From positions 1 through 64,000 of the forward strand of contig JBBAOE010000006.1 in NCBI GenBank assembly GCA_040401595.1: 64,000 nt of DNA, written 5' to 3'. The translations under genes were made by a program, and so were the position numbers. The stretch comes from RFPW01 sp040401595 (GTDB lineage Bacteria; Pseudomonadota; Gammaproteobacteria; Burkholderiales; Burkholderiaceae_E). The first letter of the stretch is position 1. Each line of letters opens with the position of its first letter. Below the pieces are notes generated by a model. It saw nothing but the letters and a program-made list of their open reading frames with translations. It was not told where the DNA came from and made no database searches. Positions 37,623 to 46,379 of this stretch are shown here, in pieces.

Positions 37623-40598
37623 ATGCTTCTCACCCGAAAATCCACGCCAAGCGGCGCAGCGCCTTCGGGCCTCGTCGCCAGCCTCTCGCGCAGTGTGACG
37701 CGCGCGATCCCCACCATGGACCGCAGGACGTTCCTGCGCCGCTCCGGCCTCGGTGTCGGTGCCGGTATGGCCGCCAGTCAGTTGACCCTGGTTCAGAAAG
37801 CGGATGCTGCCGACGCTCCCAAAGGCGGTGCCGCCGGTGCGAAGGTTGAAGTCAAACGCACGGTCTGCGGGCACTGTTCGGTGGGCTGCGCGGTCGATGC
37901 CGTGGTCGAGAACGGGGTCTGGGTGCGCCAGGAGCCGGTCTTCGACAGCCCGATCAACCTGGGCGCCCATTGCGCCAAGGGGGCTGCGCTTCGAGAGCAT
38001 GGTCATGGCGAATATCGCCTGAAGTACCCGATGAAGCTGGTCGACGGCAAATACGTGCGCATGAGCTGGGACAAGGCGCTCGATGAGATCTCCAAGAAGA
38101 TGCTCGAGCTGCGCCAGCAGAGCGGACCGGATTCGCTCTTTTTTGTAGGCTCTTCCAAGCACAATAACGAGCAGGCTTACCTGATGCGCAAGTGGGTGTC
38201 TTTCTGGGGCACCAATAACACCGACCATCAGGCGCGCATTTGCCACTCGACGACCGTTGCCGGGGTGGCGAACACCTGGGGCTACGGCGCCATGACCAAT
38301 TCCTATAACGATATGCAGAACGCCCGCGCGGCCATGTATATCGGCAGCAACGCGGCCGAAGCGCATCCGGTTTCCATGCTGCACATGCTGCATGCCAAGG
38401 AAAATGGCTGCAAGATGATCGTGGTTGACCCACGCTTCACGCGCACGGCCGCCAAAGCGGACGACTATGTGCGGATTCGCTCAGGCACTGACATTCCGTT
38501 CTTGTTTGGGGTGATGTACCACATCTTCAAGAACGGCTGGGAAGACAAGAAGTACATCGAAGACCGGGTCTGGGGGATGGACAAGGTCAAGGCCGAAGTG
38601 ATGGCCAAGTGGACGCCCGAGGCCGTGCTCGAAGCCTGTGGGGTCGATGAAGCGACGACCTACCGGGTGGCCAAGACCATGGCCGAGAATCGCCCCAGTA
38701 CGATCGTCTGGTGCATGGGGCAGACCCAGCACACGACCGGCAACGCAGTGGTGCGGGCATCGTGCCTGTTGCAGCTCGCCCTGGGCAATGTGGGCAAGAG
38801 CGGCGGTGGTACCAACATTTTCCGTGGTCACGACAATGTGCAGGGCGCGACCGACGTCGGCCCCAACCCGGATTCGCTGCCCGGCTACTATGGTCTGGCG
38901 GAGGGTTCCTGGAAACACTTCGCCAAGACCTGGGGCGTTGAATTCGACTGGATCAAGTCTCAGTACGCGCCCGGTATGATGGGTAAGCCTGGCATGACCG
39001 TGTCGCGCTGGATCGATGGTGTGTTGGAAAAGAACGAACTCATCGATCAGGAGAGCAACCTGCGCGGTCTGTTCTTCTGGGGCCACGCGCCCAACTCGCA
39101 GACGCGCGGGCTGGAGATGAAGCGGGCGATGGACAAACTCGACCTGCTCGTGGTGATCGACCCCTTCCCGAGTGCGACCGCTGCGATGGCAGCGATGCCG
39201 GGCGCGGCCGAGGATCAGAACAAGAACCGTGCGGTGTACTTGTTGCCAGCAGCGACCCAGTTCGAAACCAGTGGTTCTTGTACCGCCTCGAACCGCTCCA
39301 TTCAGTGGCGCGAAAAGGTCATCGATCCGCTCTGGGAAAGCCGCACCGACCATATGATCATGTACCAGCTGGCTGAAAAACTTGGCTTCGCCAAGGAGCT
39401 GGTCAAGAATTTCAAAATGGTCCAGGGTAAGGGCGGGATGGAGCCCGAAACCGAGTCGATCCTGCGCGAGATCAACAGCTCCGTCTGGACCATTGGCTAC
39501 ACCGGACAGAGCCCCGAGCGACTCAAAGCCCACATGCGCAACATGCAGGTGTTTGATGTCAAGACGCTCAAGGCCAAGGGCGGCGTCGACAAAGAAACCG
39601 GCCTGAATCTGGATGGAGAATATTTTGGTCTGCCCTGGCCGTGCTGGGGGACTGCGGAGATGAAACATCCGGGTTCCCCCAATCTGTACGACACCTCCAA
39701 ACACGTGATGGAGGGGGGTGGTAATTTCCGCGCCAACTTCGGTGTCGAGCGCGATGGGACGTCGCTACTGGCGGCCGACGGCTCCCATTCGGTGGGGGCT
39801 GAGCTGACGACGGGTTATCCGGAATTTGATCATCTGCTGCTGAAAAAACTTGGCTGGTGGGGCGACCTGACCGAGGCCGAGCAGAAAGCGGCTGAAGGTA
39901 AGAACTGGAAGACCGATTCAAGCGGTGGAATTATTCGAGTCGCCATGAAGGTTCATGGTTGTCACCCCTTCGGGAATGCCCGGGCGCGCGCTGTGGTCTG
40001 GAATTTTCCCGATCCGATCCCCCAGCATCGCGAACCGCTCTACAGCAACCGCCCGGAGATGGTCGCCAAGTACCCCACCCATGACGACAAGAAAGCGTTT
40101 TGGCGCCTGCCCACCCTCTTCAAGAGCGTGCAGGAGAAGAACAAGGATATTGGCAAGACCTACCCGTTGATCATGACCAGCGGGCGTCTGGTGGAGTACG
40201 AAGGCGGCGGGGAGGAAACCCGCTCGAACCCCTGGCTGGCCGAATTGCAGCAGGAGATGTTTGTCGAAATCAACCCCAAGGCCGCCAATGACCGGGGTAT
40301 CCGGAATGGCGATTTTGTCTGGGTCAAGACGCCTGCGACCGATAGCGTTTCAGGCTTCAAGGGGATCAAGGTCAAGGCCCAGGTCACCGAGCGCGTGGAT
40401 GCCGAAACCGTGTTCCTGCCCTTCCATTTCTCGGGGCGCTGGGGCGGAATCGACATGGCGCAGTACTACCCTGAAGGCGCGATGCCGGTGATTCGCGGCG
40501 AAGCCATCAACACGGCGACGACCTACGGTTATGACAGCGTGACGATGATGCAAGAGACCAAGACCACCGTCTGCCAGATCGAAAAGGCGGCGGCCTGA
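37623..40598 (+). CDS. fdhA: formate dehydrogenase alpha subunit (Mo/W-bis-MGD, Cys-type)
   Basis: A 991-residue periplasmic catalytic subunit that oxidises formate to CO2. The Tat signal is MDRRTFLRRSGLGVGAGMAA; an upstream ATG at 37623 adds about 31 residues. The [4Fe-4S] ligands are Cys82, Cys85, Cys89 and Cys117. The metal ligand position reads ARICHSTTVAGV with Cys207 followed by the conserved His, and no in-frame TGA occurs, so this is not a selenoprotein. Length and order fit FdnG-like enzymes without split. It is followed at 61 bases by fdhB. Whether Mo or W is used is not visible; the nearby tup genes favour W. Confidence 0.95.
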   Translation: MLLTRKSTPSGAAPSGLVASLSRSVTRAIPTMDRRTFLRRSGLGVGAGMAASQLTLVQKADAADAPKGGAAGAKVEVKRTVCGHCSVGCAVDAVVENGVWVRQEPVFDSPINLGAHCAKGAALREHGHGEYRLKYPMKLVDGKYVRMSWDKALDEISKKMLELRQQSGPDSLFFVGSSKHNNEQAYLMRKWVSFWGTNNTDHQARICHSTTVAGVANTWGYGAMTNSYNDMQNARAAMYIGSNAAEAHPVSMLHMLHAKENGCKMIVVDPRFTRTAAKADDYVRIRSGTDIPFLFGVMYHIFKNGWEDKKYIEDRVWGMDKVKAEVMAKWTPEAVLEACGVDEATTYRVAKTMAENRPSTIVWCMGQTQHTTGNAVVRASCLLQLALGNVGKSGGGTNIFRGHDNVQGATDVGPNPDSLPGYYGLAEGSWKHFAKTWGVEFDWIKSQYAPGMMGKPGMTVSRWIDGVLEKNELIDQESNLRGLFFWGHAPNSQTRGLEMKRAMDKLDLLVVIDPFPSATAAMAAMPGAAEDQNKNRAVYLLPAATQFETSGSCTASNRSIQWREKVIDPLWESRTDHMIMYQLAEKLGFAKELVKNFKMVQGKGGMEPETESILREINSSVWTIGYTGQSPERLKAHMRNMQVFDVKTLKAKGGVDKETGLNLDGEYFGLPWPCWGTAEMKHPGSPNLYDTSKHVMEGGGNFRANFGVERDGTSLLAADGSHSVGAELTTGYPEFDHLLLKKLGWWGDLTEAEQKAAEGKNWKTDSSGGIIRVAMKVHGCHPFGNARARAVVWNFPDPIPQHREPLYSNRPEMVAKYPTHDDKKAFWRLPTLFKSVQEKNKDIGKTYPLIMTSGRLVEYEGGGEETRSNPWLAELQQEMFVEINPKAANDRGIRNGDFVWVKTPATDSVSGFKGIKVKAQVTERVDAETVFLPFHFSGRWGGIDMAQYYPEGAMPVIRGEAINTATTYGYDSVTMMQETKTTVCQIEKAAA

Positions 40599-40659
40599 GC
40601 CGGATCCTGATCCGTCCATGCTCAGCCTCAGAACGGTACCGAATTAGGAGTTTGTCCAC

Positions 40660-41286
40660 ATGGCCCGCATGAAATTCATTTGCGACTCGGAGCGCTGCAT
40701 TGAGTGCAACGGTTGCGTCACCGCTTGTAAGGCCGAGCACGATGTGCCCTGGGGTGTGAACCGTCGCCGGGTGGTGACGCTCAATGACGGGGTGCCTGGT
40801 GAAAAAAGTATCTCGGTCGCTTGCATGCACTGCTCGGATGCGCCTTGCATGGCGGTCTGCCCGGTCGATTGTTTTTATCGCACCGACGAAGGGGTGGTGT
40901 TGCATGACAAGGACGTCTGCATCGGCTGTGGTTACTGCAGCTATGCCTGTCCGTTCGGGGCGCCTCAGTTCGCCAGCAACGGTACGTTCGGGCTGCGCGG
41001 CAAGATGGATAAATGCACCTTCTGCGCTGGGGGTCCCGAGGTCAACGGCAGTCAGGTCGAGAATGAGAAATACGGGCGTAACCGCCTTGCCGAGGGCAAA
41101 TTGCCCGCCTGTGCCGAGATGTGTTCGACCAAGGCCTTGCTCGGTGGCGATGGGGATGTCGTAGCCGATATCTTCCGCACCCGCGTGATCAACCGGGGCA
41201 AGGGTAGCGAGGTTTGGGGTTGGGGCACGGCCTACGGCAAGCCGGTGGGCGAGGGCCAGTCCAAACCGGAGGCTGCGAAGTCATGA
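40660..41286 (+). CDS. fdhB: formate dehydrogenase beta subunit (iron-sulfur)
   Basis: A 208-residue ferredoxin-type subunit that passes electrons from FdhA to the membrane cytochrome. Four Cys clusters are seen: CIECNGCVTACK, CMHCSDAPCMAVCP, CIGCGYCSYACP and the CTFC...CAEMC pair. AGGAG lies upstream of the ATG. The stop overlaps the next start (ATGA). It lacks the C-terminal transmembrane helix of FdnH. Confidence 0.95.
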   Translation: MARMKFICDSERCIECNGCVTACKAEHDVPWGVNRRRVVTLNDGVPGEKSISVACMHCSDAPCMAVCPVDCFYRTDEGVVLHDKDVCIGCGYCSYACPFGAPQFASNGTFGLRGKMDKCTFCAGGPEVNGSQVENEKYGRNRLAEGKLPACAEMCSTKALLGGDGDVVADIFRTRVINRGKGSEVWGWGTAYGKPVGEGQSKPEAAKS

Positions 41287-41585
41287 TGCGCACAGCAGCC
41301 AAGCCCAACCGTTCGATCAGCACCGCAGCATCCGGAGTGGCGATGGTGTCCGCGAGGGGAGCTGTTCTGGTTTCTTTGCTCGGTGGCACGCTGCTGCTGG
41401 CTGGCTGCGAGAACGCGCAAATCAGTCAGCCGGCCACGAAAAAGCCGGATATTGCGGCGTATCAGGGTACCGATAACGCGTTTGCGCAGAAGGACTGGAA
41501 GCGCGGGGACCAGGCGTCGTGGGAACAGCAGATGCGCAACCGTTCGCAGGGGCAGAACGAATATTCACGCACCAGCCAGCCCTGA
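41283..41585 (+). CDS. small lipoprotein in the fdh operon
   Basis: A 100-residue protein with a lipobox LLLAGCENAQ near residue 41 preceded by a hydrophobic stretch, so it is probably a lipoprotein facing the periplasm. The mature part is short, charged and Gln-rich (DKKDWKRGD-like NAFAQKDWKRGDQASWEQQ). It overlaps the fdhB stop by 4 bases. I do not recognise a family with a known role. Confidence 0.75.
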   Translation: MMRTAAKPNRSISTAASGVAMVSARGAVLVSLLGGTLLLAGCENAQISQPATKKPDIAAYQGTDNAFAQKDWKRGDQASWEQQMRNRSQGQNEYSRTSQP

Positions 41586-41613
41586 GCTGAACCGACCCGG
41601 TCAAGGAGTGAGC

Positions 41614-43089
41614 ATGCAGATCTCAACGGCGTTGCGAATAGAGTCCACAGCAGCGGCACGGATGAATGCCCGACGCTGGGTGATGGGGGCCGTGCTTGTG
41701 ACTGCCAGCATCGGCATGATCGCCTCCGGTCACGCGTTGACGGGTGCAGCAACGGTGCCCGCGGCGGCACAGGTCTTGGCACCCGCGATCGAGCCAGTCG
41801 CGCCTGCTTCGCCAGTCCCCCCGGCGACCTCGGCTGAGTCAGTGCCTGCCTTTGTGCCGGAGCGTGAGGTGTCGACCCGGGCCGTGATCCGGACTTCGCC
41901 CATTCCCAAACCCGCGATTGTCGTCCTGGCGCAGCCACTGCTGGGCGCAAGCGCTGCGCCAACCTCGACAGCTACGCCCGCCCCGGCGCCCCTGCAACTT
42001 GCTCAGGCCGCGCCAGCGGCCCCCGATGCAGCTGGCGCGGGCAATCAGCGTGGAGCCCCGGCCGGGTTCACGGCACCTGAGGAACCCAAGCCGGATGAAA
42101 ACAATGCCCAGCGGGCCAAGACCCAGCCGCTCAATAACGCGCCATTTTGGCGCGGTGTTCAGCAGTCTGGGGAAAAAGCGGGTGTGACCAACCTCCCGGG
42201 TCCAGAACTTGGCGTCCTGGTCCAGCGTTTCGTGCAATACCCCGGTTCGAATTTCACCACCGCCGGTGAAGCCTGGCGGCAGGTGCGCAACCAGTGGATC
42301 CTGCCGTATGGGGGGGCATTGGTCGCGATCACCCTGCTCGCGCTGGCGATGTTCTATTGGAGCAAGGGCTCGATGGGCGGCCATGAGCCCGATACCGGGC
42401 GCAAGATCGAGCGCTTCACGCCATTGGAGCGGGCGGCCCACTGGACCAATGCGATTGCCTTCGTTGTACTGGGCGTCTCTGGCCTCGTGATGTCGTTTGG
42501 CAAGTTCATCCTGATGCCCGTGATTGGCCACACCTTGTTTGGTTGGTTGACCTACCTGCTCAAGAACGCGCACAACTTTGCCGGCCCGCTGTTTGCGGTC
42601 TCGCTCGTGATCGTTTTTATTACGTTTATCAAGGACAACTTTCCGTCCAAGGACGATCTGACCTGGATGTTGCGCGCGGGGGGCTTGTTCGGTGGCGCAG
42701 AGGTTCCGTCGCACCGCTTCAATGCGGGCGAGAAGATCGTGTTCTGGGGCGGCGTGTTCGGTCTGGGCGTGATTGTCGTGGCCTCCGGCCTCGTGCTCGA
42801 CAAGCTTGTTCCAGGGTTGGAGTATCTGCGCGGGGATTTTCAGATCGCGCAGATGGTTCATGGCGTCGCAACCCTGCTGATGGTGGCCATGTTCCTTGGC
42901 CATATCTACATGGGCACGATTGGCATGAAGGGCGCCTACAGCGCCATGCGGTCCGGCTATGTCGATGAGGCCTGGGCCAAAGAGCACCATGCGCTCTGGT
43001 ATGCCGATATCAAGGCGGGAAAGATCCCTGCGCATCGTTCGACGGCGGGGGTGCCCACGATCGGCCCGGCGGTTGGATCAGCTCGTTAA
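41614..43089 (+). CDS. formate dehydrogenase gamma subunit (cytochrome b556)
   Basis: A 491-residue membrane subunit that anchors FdhAB and passes electrons to quinone through b hemes. After a signal-like N-terminus comes a long Ala/Pro-rich region of about 130 residues, then a transmembrane core with heme-ligand candidates in RAAHWTNAIAFVVLG, LLKNAHNFAGPL and QMVHGVATLLMVAMFLGHIY. AAGGAG precedes the ATG. Typical FdnI proteins are much shorter, so the N-terminal extension is notable. The frame upstream to 41383 lies in the lipoprotein gene and is discarded. Confidence 0.9.
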   Translation: MQISTALRIESTAAARMNARRWVMGAVLVTASIGMIASGHALTGAATVPAAAQVLAPAIEPVAPASPVPPATSAESVPAFVPEREVSTRAVIRTSPIPKPAIVVLAQPLLGASAAPTSTATPAPAPLQLAQAAPAAPDAAGAGNQRGAPAGFTAPEEPKPDENNAQRAKTQPLNNAPFWRGVQQSGEKAGVTNLPGPELGVLVQRFVQYPGSNFTTAGEAWRQVRNQWILPYGGALVAITLLALAMFYWSKGSMGGHEPDTGRKIERFTPLERAAHWTNAIAFVVLGVSGLVMSFGKFILMPVIGHTLFGWLTYLLKNAHNFAGPLFAVSLVIVFITFIKDNFPSKDDLTWMLRAGGLFGGAEVPSHRFNAGEKIVFWGGVFGLGVIVVASGLVLDKLVPGLEYLRGDFQIAQMVHGVATLLMVAMFLGHIYMGTIGMKGAYSAMRSGYVDEAWAKEHHALWYADIKAGKIPAHRSTAGVPTIGPAVGSAR

Positions 43090-43126
43090 GCGCGGATCAG
43101 CATTGGAATAATCGGTGGAGAACATC

Positions 43127-43687
43127 ATGATTTCTGGATCGAGTCCTTCTCACGCATTGTCGACACCGAAGCCGACATCGAAGCCGACACCGACCTGGCA
43201 CCGCCCGGGCCTGAGCGCTTCGGCCTTGCGTGCGCTGTGTTTCGCCGTGCTGGGTCTCTTGACCAACGTCTTCGTGTTAAGCCCGGCGCATGCCAAGTTG
43301 CCTGCGGTATCGGATGAAGCCAAGGCCAAGGCGGCTGAGGCGGCGGCGCTCACTGCCCATAACGGCAAGATTGCGAACTTCCAGCTGTGCAAATCCATGG
43401 ACCGCGTGGCGGATCGCTACAAGGCCGATGCCAAGAAGGCGGGCAAGCCCGTGACGCCTGCGCCGGATGGCACGGCTTGTGTGGATCCAGGCCCGTTTGT
43501 CTATGCCCCGCCGATCGCTCTACCCCAGCCCGGTGCGCCACTTGCCTCAGCCGCACCGGCGCCTGCCGTGCTAGTTCCGGCTGGTGCAGCGACACCTGCA
43601 ACACCTGCAAGCCCTGCTGCGGGCGCTGCGGCGCCCGCGCCCGCAGTGGCGGGCACCCCAGCGCCCGCTGCTGCGGCGAAGAAGTAA
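43127..43687 (+). CDS. secreted protein of unknown function in the fdh operon
   Basis: A 186-residue protein with a signal segment (LCFAVLGLLTNVFVLSPAHAK) and a mature core that includes CKSMDRVADRYKADAKKAGK, followed by a long Ala/Pro-rich tail (AAAPAPAVAGTPAPAAAAKK). The N-terminal leader is encoded by three 12-bp units at 43162-43197. GGAG lies before the ATG. It sits between fdhC and fdhD in the same direction. I do not know a function. Confidence 0.72.
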   Translation: MISGSSPSHALSTPKPTSKPTPTWHRPGLSASALRALCFAVLGLLTNVFVLSPAHAKLPAVSDEAKAKAAEAAALTAHNGKIANFQLCKSMDRVADRYKADAKKAGKPVTPAPDGTACVDPGPFVYAPPIALPQPGAPLASAAPAPAVLVPAGAATPATPASPAAGAAAPAPAVAGTPAPAAAAKK

Positions 43688-43704
43688 GCCGCGCTCGTCG
43701 GCAA

Positions 43705-44796
43705 ATGAACCCCAAGGCCGATGGAGTTGTGTTCGCTCTGAACGCCACGCCTGCGCCGCTGCTCGCCAGGGCCGGGGCTGATTTGGCTGCAGATCCGGTG
43801 TTCAATCGGGCCCCCAACGGTTGGGCGCGCATCGAAAACGCGCCGCGGCTGACCGAGGCCCGTTGCGAATTGCTGCGTGAGATCCAGATCGCTGACGAGA
43901 CTGGCGAGCGACGCATGATCCATATCCCGGCCGAGCGCCCGCTGACGGTCTTCGTCGATAAACGCGAACTCGTCACGCTGATGACCTTGGGCGCGATGCC
44001 TGAACTGCTGGTCCTGGGATACCTGTGTAACCAGCGTCTGATCGCCCGTGCGGCCGAGATTGAATCGATCACGGTGGATTGGGAGGTCGGTGCTGCCGCC
44101 GTCAAGACTCGAGCTGGTCTGGCTGATCTTGAGGAAAAAACCGCGCACCGGGTGGTCACGACAGGCTGCGGTCAGGGCACCGTGTTTGGCGACCTGATGA
44201 CGCAGGTGGATGCACTCACCCTGCCCTCTGCACGGATTGCCCGAATCCGGCAAAGCCTGCTCTATCGCATGCTGGAGACCATGCGGGGACAGCGCAGCAT
44301 TCATCGCAAGGCTGGCTCGGTCCATGGTTGTGCGCTGTTCCAGGGCGATGTCGCCGTCGATGCGCGGATCGCCGACGGACGGAGCCCAGATCAGGGTCCA
44401 GATCAGGGTCCAGATCAGGGTCAGCATCAGGGTCAGCATCAGGTCCCTGATCCAGCGGGCGCGATGCTGATGTTTGTCGAAGATGTCGGTCGCCACAACG
44501 CGATCGACACCATCACGGGCTGGATGGCGTTGCACGGCATCCAGGGCGCGGACAAGGTGTTCTACACGACCGGGCGCCTGACCAGTGAAATGGTGATGAA
44601 GGCCGCCCAGATCGGTGTGCCGATCATTGTGTCGCGCAACGGTGTCACCGCCATGGGCCATGAGATGGCTCAAAAGCTTGGGATGACCCTGTTTGGTCGG
44701 GCCGCCAATCGGCATTTCCTGTGTTACACGGGATTTGAGCGCTTCGATGCCGAGCCTGAGCCGCAGCGCCCCCCGGTGCGAGTGGTGGTGGGGTAG
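43705..44796 (+). CDS. fdhD: formate dehydrogenase accessory sulfurtransferase
   Basis: A 363-residue protein that transfers sulfur to the Mo/W cofactor of formate dehydrogenase. Family blocks are DERPLTVFVDKRELVTLM-like AERPLTVFVDKREL, LGYLCNQ, TTGCGQGTVFGDL, and the cofactor pocket VEDVGRHNAIDTI and YTTGRLTSEMVMKA. The motif has one Cys (CGQG) where E. coli FdhD has a Cys pair. A repeat-encoded loop of Asp/Gln/Gly/His lies between the two halves. The ATG at 43705 is chosen; the open frame upstream belongs to the preceding gene. Confidence 0.93.
   Translation: MNPKADGVVFALNATPAPLLARAGADLAADPVFNRAPNGWARIENAPRLTEARCELLREIQIADETGERRMIHIPAERPLTVFVDKRELVTLMTLGAMPELLVLGYLCNQRLIARAAEIESITVDWEVGAAAVKTRAGLADLEEKTAHRVVTTGCGQGTVFGDLMTQVDALTLPSARIARIRQSLLYRMLETMRGQRSIHRKAGSVHGCALFQGDVAVDARIADGRSPDQGPDQGPDQGQHQGQHQVPDPAGAMLMFVEDVGRHNAIDTITGWMALHGIQGADKVFYTTGRLTSEMVMKAAQIGVPIIVSRNGVTAMGHEMAQKLGMTLFGRAANRHFLCYTGFERFDAEPEPQRPPVRVVVG
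44386..44445. repeat. 12-bp tandem repeat in fdhD
   Basis: Five 12-bp units: three CCAGATCAGGGT and two close to CAGCATCAGGGT. They encode a PDQG/QHQG-rich loop of about 20 residues in a conserved enzyme. The three identical units point to recent expansion. Confidence 0.95.
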
Positions 44797-44853
44797 TCTG
44801 GCCCAGTCGGGGCACAATGCGGGGTCCAGCCACCCTCCACCGATGAGTCCTGT

Positions 44854-45567
44854 TTGAGTACCGTCAGTGAAAGCCTGAGTCTTGCACTCGAACTGATTGG
44901 CCGCGCCGATCCTGAACTGACCCGCATCGCGGCGCTTTCGCTGCGCGTCAGCGGGAGCGCTTGCCTGATCGGCGCGGTGGTCGGGCTGGCGCTGGGTGCC
45001 TGGTTGGCGGTCGCCCGTTTCCCCGGCGACCGGATCGTGGTGTGGGGCCTGAACACCCTGCTGGCATTGCCCTCGGTCGTGGTGGGCTTACTGGTCTATC
45101 TGCTCTTATCGAGGGCAGGGCCCTTGGGCGCACTCGGGATTTTATTTACCCCTACCGCCATGATCGTTGCGCAAAGCATTCTGGTGGTCCCCCTGATCGC
45201 AGCGCTTTCGCGTCGCCTCGTGTTGACGGCCTTGCGCGAAGGGGGCGATCAGCTGCGCTCGATGGGTGCCGGATCCGCGATGAGTGCAGTCCTACTGTTG
45301 TTGCACGAGCGCGTCGGGGTGCTGACGGTACTGCTCACCGCGTTTGGGCGGGCGGTTGCGGAAGTCGGCGCGGTCATGGTCGTGGGCGGCAACATTAACG
45401 GGGTCACTCGCGTCATGACGACGGCAATCGCGCTCGAGACTAGCAAGGGTGACCTCGCGCTCGCCTTGGCCTTGGGCGTCGTCTTGCTCGGCGTGGTCGG
45501 GATCATCAATGGCGCGCTTGCCTGGATGCAACAGGGGGTAAGCCGCAGCGCCGAGGTTCTGGCATGA
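44854..45567 (+). CDS. tupB: tungstate ABC transporter permease
   Basis: A 237-residue inner-membrane permease with five to six hydrophobic segments. GLNTLLALPSVVVGLLVYLLL and the EAA-like loop TALREGGDQLRSMGAG are typical of oxyanion permeases of the TupB type. The start is TTG. It ends with an ATGA overlap to the ATPase gene. Assignment to tungstate rests on the partner binding protein. Confidence 0.88.
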   Translation: MSTVSESLSLALELIGRADPELTRIAALSLRVSGSACLIGAVVGLALGAWLAVARFPGDRIVVWGLNTLLALPSVVVGLLVYLLLSRAGPLGALGILFTPTAMIVAQSILVVPLIAALSRRLVLTALREGGDQLRSMGAGSAMSAVLLLLHERVGVLTVLLTAFGRAVAEVGAVMVVGGNINGVTRVMTTAIALETSKGDLALALALGVVLLGVVGIINGALAWMQQGVSRSAEVLA

Positions 45568-46379
45568 ACCATCGCGAACCGGGCCCCGGTGCTGGCGAAG
45601 ATCGGGTCTTACCCCTCACGTCGAAACCCTTGCTGAGCCTGCGTCAGGCCTCAGTCCAGTTCGGCGCGGTTCGGGCGCTCGAGAACATCGACTTGACCCT
45701 GCACGCCGGAGAGCGTCTGGCGCTGGTGGGGGCCAACGGCAGCGGCAAGACGACCTTGTTGCGCTTGCTGCATGGGCTCGTGCCCTTGAGCACCGGTGAG
45801 CGTTGCTGGGATCCGCGATCGCTCGCCGGATCGCATCCCGCCGGATCGCATCCAATAGCGGCTCGACCGAGCCCGCGACAGCCCACCATGGCCATGGTGT
45901 TTCAACGCCCGTTCCTGCTCAATCTGTCGGTGCGCAATAATCTGCGGATCGCGCTTTGGTTGCGCGGTGTAGGGCGCGCCGAGCGCGGGCTGCGCATCAG
46001 GCAGGCGCTGACCCGTGTGGGCTTGACGGCGCTGGCCGACCGGCCTGCTGGGGTGCTGTCGGGGGGGCAGCAACAACGCCTCGCGCTCGGCATTGCCTGG
46101 GCCGCGCAGCCCGAAGTATTGTTCCTGGATGAGCCCACGGCCAGTCTGGATCCCAGTGCAAAGCGCGAAGTGGAGGGGCTGATTGACGAATTGGCGCGGG
46201 ATGGTCTGACCGTGGTGATGACGACCCACAACCTGGGTCAGGCCAAGCGCTTGGCGACGCGCGTGATCTATCTCGAGGCGGGCCGATTGGTGGTCGATAA
46301 ACCGGTGGTCTCGTTTTTCAGTGAAGCCTTGCCGTTCGCGGCCGAGCAGTTTCTACAAGGAGAACTTTCGTGGAATTGA
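45564..46379 (+). CDS. tupC: tungstate ABC transporter ATP-binding protein
   Basis: A 271-residue ATPase. Walker A is GANGSGKTT at about residue 53, the signature is LSGGQQQRLALG and Walker B is LFLDEPTASLDPS. Between them lies an unusual insertion (RSLAGSHPAGSHPIAARPSP) encoded by a 15-bp repeat at 45825-45854. It overlaps tupB by 4 bases and tupA by 10 bases. Confidence 0.9.
   Translation: MNHREPGPGAGEDRVLPLTSKPLLSLRQASVQFGAVRALENIDLTLHAGERLALVGANGSGKTTLLRLLHGLVPLSTGERCWDPRSLAGSHPAGSHPIAARPSPRQPTMAMVFQRPFLLNLSVRNNLRIALWLRGVGRAERGLRIRQALTRVGLTALADRPAGVLSGGQQQRLALGIAWAAQPEVLFLDEPTASLDPSAKREVEGLIDELARDGLTVVMTTHNLGQAKRLATRVIYLEAGRLVVDKPVVSFFSEALPFAAEQFLQGELSWN
45825..45854. repeat. 15-bp direct repeat in tupC
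   Basis: Two 15-bp units (GCCGGATCGCATCCC and GCCGGATCGCATCCA) differ at the last base. They encode AGSHP twice in the loop between Walker A and the Q-loop of the ATPase. Confidence 0.85.

Noticed and set aside
38232..38250. Selenocysteine at the formate dehydrogenase metal site
   Set aside because: The codon is TGC (Cys207), not TGA, and no SECIS-like element is needed.
38481..39704. Minus-strand 407-residue frame
   Set aside because: Antisense to fdhA, whose motifs are clear; the product resembles nothing known.
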